Shown here in pieces: positions 62,072-64,000 of a stretch of 64,000 nt of DNA. The position numbers and the translations under genes were made by a program. The stretch is from Nitratiruptor sp. (GTDB taxonomy: Bacteria; Campylobacterota; Campylobacteria; Campylobacterales; Nitratiruptoraceae), in the NCBI GenBank assembly GCA_009659925.1, contig PUXW01000018.1:1-64000 (forward strand), written 5' to 3'. The first letter of the stretch is position 1, and each line of letters begins with the position of its first letter. Under the pieces are notes generated by a model. The model saw nothing but the letters and a program-made list of their open reading frames with translations. It was not told the origin of the DNA and did no database searches.

Positions 62072-62635
62072 ATGAAACCATCACTTCTGCTTGCGGCTCT
62101 CTCCGCTTTCTTGATTGCAGACTCTTATGTAACCCTCGACAATGGAAAGACGATCCACTTGAAAGATGATGGAACCTGGGAAGAGGTCAAGGTAATCAAG
62201 AAAGGGGAAAGGGAGATCGTCTTGCGACCCGATGGGACCTGGGAGGAGATTCGTCCCGAAAGTGTGGAGGGGGCCAATATCATTACCAACAAGGTGGATC
62301 AGCGTTTCAAGGATAGCCCCCTTGGGCGAGCCCTTCTAGGCCATTGGATCAGCGAGGATGGGAGGGAAGAGCTCATCTTCACCCCCAACCATGCCATCTT
62401 GAAACTGCGTTCTCGAAATGGCCTCAAAAGTTACGCTGGAAAGTGGCGGATCGAAGAGCTCGACGAGGAGCACAAACGGATCAAGGTCAATATCGGTGAG
62501 GGGGCGCGGCTGGGCTTTGTGACCTTTGGAGGAATCATGCGAACCTTGCGCTTTAGCGATGATCTGCACACCTTGTATGATGAGAGCGATCGGCTAAGCT
62601 CTATGCGGGTTTACCGCCTCCATAAGGTCAAATGA
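62072..62635 (+). CDS. hypothetical secreted protein with repeated DGTWEE motif
   Basis: TIHLKDDGTWEEVKV and EIVLRPDGTWEEIRP. Confidence 0.6.
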   Translation: MKPSLLLAALSAFLIADSYVTLDNGKTIHLKDDGTWEEVKVIKKGEREIVLRPDGTWEEIRPESVEGANIITNKVDQRFKDSPLGRALLGHWISEDGREELIFTPNHAILKLRSRNGLKSYAGKWRIEELDEEHKRIKVNIGEGARLGFVTFGGIMRTLRFSDDLHTLYDESDRLSSMRVYRLHKVK

Positions 62636-63588
62636 ACTACCTCCTCAAAAAGGGGCTCTATCTCCTCTCGATGCTCTGGCTCATCTCCCTGGTCTCCTTC
62701 TTCGCGATCCATCTCGCCCCTAACTCCTTTCTCAGCGCCGGAGAGCTCAATCCCAATATCACTCCCGAGAGCCTTGAGCGGCTACGCCAGATTTACGGCC
62801 TCGATCGTCCCTTGTGGGAGCAGTACCTCTCCTGGCTCTGGGCTCTGATTCACCTAGATTTTGGAATCAGCTTCGCTACGGGCAAGAGTGTGACCCAGGA
62901 GATTATGGATCGCATCGGAATCACCTTGACGATGAATCTCATCTCCATGACCATCACCTTCGCCCTGGCTCTCTATCTGGGGATCAAGGCGGCTTTGCAT
63001 GAGGGGGAGTGGATCGATCGGATCGTGCGGGCTCTCTCTTTGTTCTCCTTTTCGATGCCAAGCTTCTATCTGGCCCTCCTGCTCATCCTCTTTTTGAGCG
63101 TCGAACTTGCCCTTTTTCCCATCGGGGGGCTCCACTCCCTCGAGCCTAAAGAGGGGATAGCGGCCCTCATTGATGTGCTCTGGCACTTGAGCTTGCCCAT
63201 TTTGGTGATGATCTTCGTGAGTTTTGGTAGTTTCACCCAGTATGTACGCTCTTTGACCATCGAGATCCTCAAGAGTAACTACATTTTCTTTGCCCGGGCC
63301 AGGGGTATCGAAGGGCGGGATCTGGTGCGCTTTTACATCTTGCCCAACCTCAAGCCCCCCCTCATTACCATCTTGGGTCTTTCGCTACCGGGGATCATCG
63401 GGGGGAGCGTCGTCTTGGAGTCGATTTTTGCCATTGATGGGATGGGGCTCTTGTTCTACCAGGCGGCCCTTGCCCGGGACTATCCCGTGATCATGGGGAT
63501 CTTGATCATCACCGCCTTTTTAACACTTTTGGGGAACCTTTTGGCCGATCTCCTCCTTTTCAAGCTCAACCCCTACGCCAGCCGATAG
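62632..63588 (+). CDS. ABC transporter permease, DppB-like
   Basis: LISLVSFFAIHLAPNSF...RARGIEGRDLVRFYILPNLKPPLITILGLSLPGIIGGSVVLESIFAIDGMG. Confidence 0.9.
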   Translation: MNYLLKKGLYLLSMLWLISLVSFFAIHLAPNSFLSAGELNPNITPESLERLRQIYGLDRPLWEQYLSWLWALIHLDFGISFATGKSVTQEIMDRIGITLTMNLISMTITFALALYLGIKAALHEGEWIDRIVRALSLFSFSMPSFYLALLLILFLSVELALFPIGGLHSLEPKEGIAALIDVLWHLSLPILVMIFVSFGSFTQYVRSLTIEILKSNYIFFARARGIEGRDLVRFYILPNLKPPLITILGLSLPGIIGGSVVLESIFAIDGMGLLFYQAALARDYPVIMGILIITAFLTLLGNLLADLLLFKLNPYASR

Positions 63589-63591
63589 GCT

Positions 63592-64000
63592 CTACTCTTT
63601 GAAGAGGTCGGCCAGGGTGATGCGGGGCTCTTCTTTACTCTCCTTGGGCCCTTCGATGGCCTCCCCACGCTCTTGCAACTCGATTTCGTATCCTGTGAGC
63701 ATGGAAGCTAGACGGATATTGATCCCATTCTTGCCGATGGCTTTGGACTTTTGATCGGGAGGGAGGGTGACAATGGCCTTCTGGCCATCGATCTTCACGC
63801 TGGTGATGATGGCTGGAGCCAGGCTTCGTGCCACGAAGATTTCGGGAATTGGGGAGTATTCGATACAATCGATACTCTCTCCCTTGAGCTCCTTGCTCAC
63901 AGCGTTGATCCGTACCCCCTTGACTCCAACACAGGCACCGACAGGATCGATCTTGGGACTATGGGAGGCTACGGCGACCTTGGCCCGTTCTCCGGGAATT
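63592..64000 (-). CDS. nusA: transcription termination/antitermination protein NusA (partial, runs off window)
   Basis: Minus strand reads IPGERAKVAVASHSPKIDPVGACVGVKGVRINAVSKELKGESIDCIEY...AIGKNGINIRLASMLTGYEIEL. Confidence 0.94.
   Translation of the reverse strand, partial: IPGERAKVAVASHSPKIDPVGACVGVKGVRINAVSKELKGESIDCIEYSPIPEIFVARSLAPAIITSVKIDGQKAIVTLPPDQKSKAIGKNGINIRLASMLTGYEIELQERGEAIEGPKESKEEPRITLADLFKE

Overview
This window looks like a chromosomal segment from a GC-rich member of the Campylobacterota (a Sulfurovum/Nitratifractor-like affiliation is only an inference from gene content and gene order). It is densely packed with core genes. These include cbb3-oxidase accessory genes, rplM-rpsI, a two-component system, porCDAB, luxS, mnmG, the bc1 complex petABC, moaA/queE/queD/moeA, an rsmE...trxA-trxB block, dapB-purF, hisIE/ilvE, rpsB-tsf, gmk-tatA-argS, gap-pgk-tpiA-fabI, a porin and nusA. 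I saw no CRISPR array, transposon, prophage, rRNA or tRNA, and no recognisable multi-gene defence system, so I do not claim an undescribed system. The observations most worth checking are: (1) nine convergent gene junctions with no room for terminators, seven of them overlapping and three sharing a palindromic stop tetranucleotide; (2) a stand-alone formate-dehydrogenase-like molybdoenzyme translationally coupled to yraN inside an otherwise conserved block; (3) a secreted PLD-family nuclease where fliR sits in the equivalent Campylobacter locus; (4) an orphan DNA methyltransferase and an RNase T2 tied into a his/ilv operon; (5) candidate structured leaders upstream of rpsB and rpmE; (6) a QueE with a non-canonical radical-SAM cysteine spacing; (7) an exact-register 122-bp in-frame duplication in an acidic receiver-like protein. 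All functional calls come from reading the translations; no database search was run.
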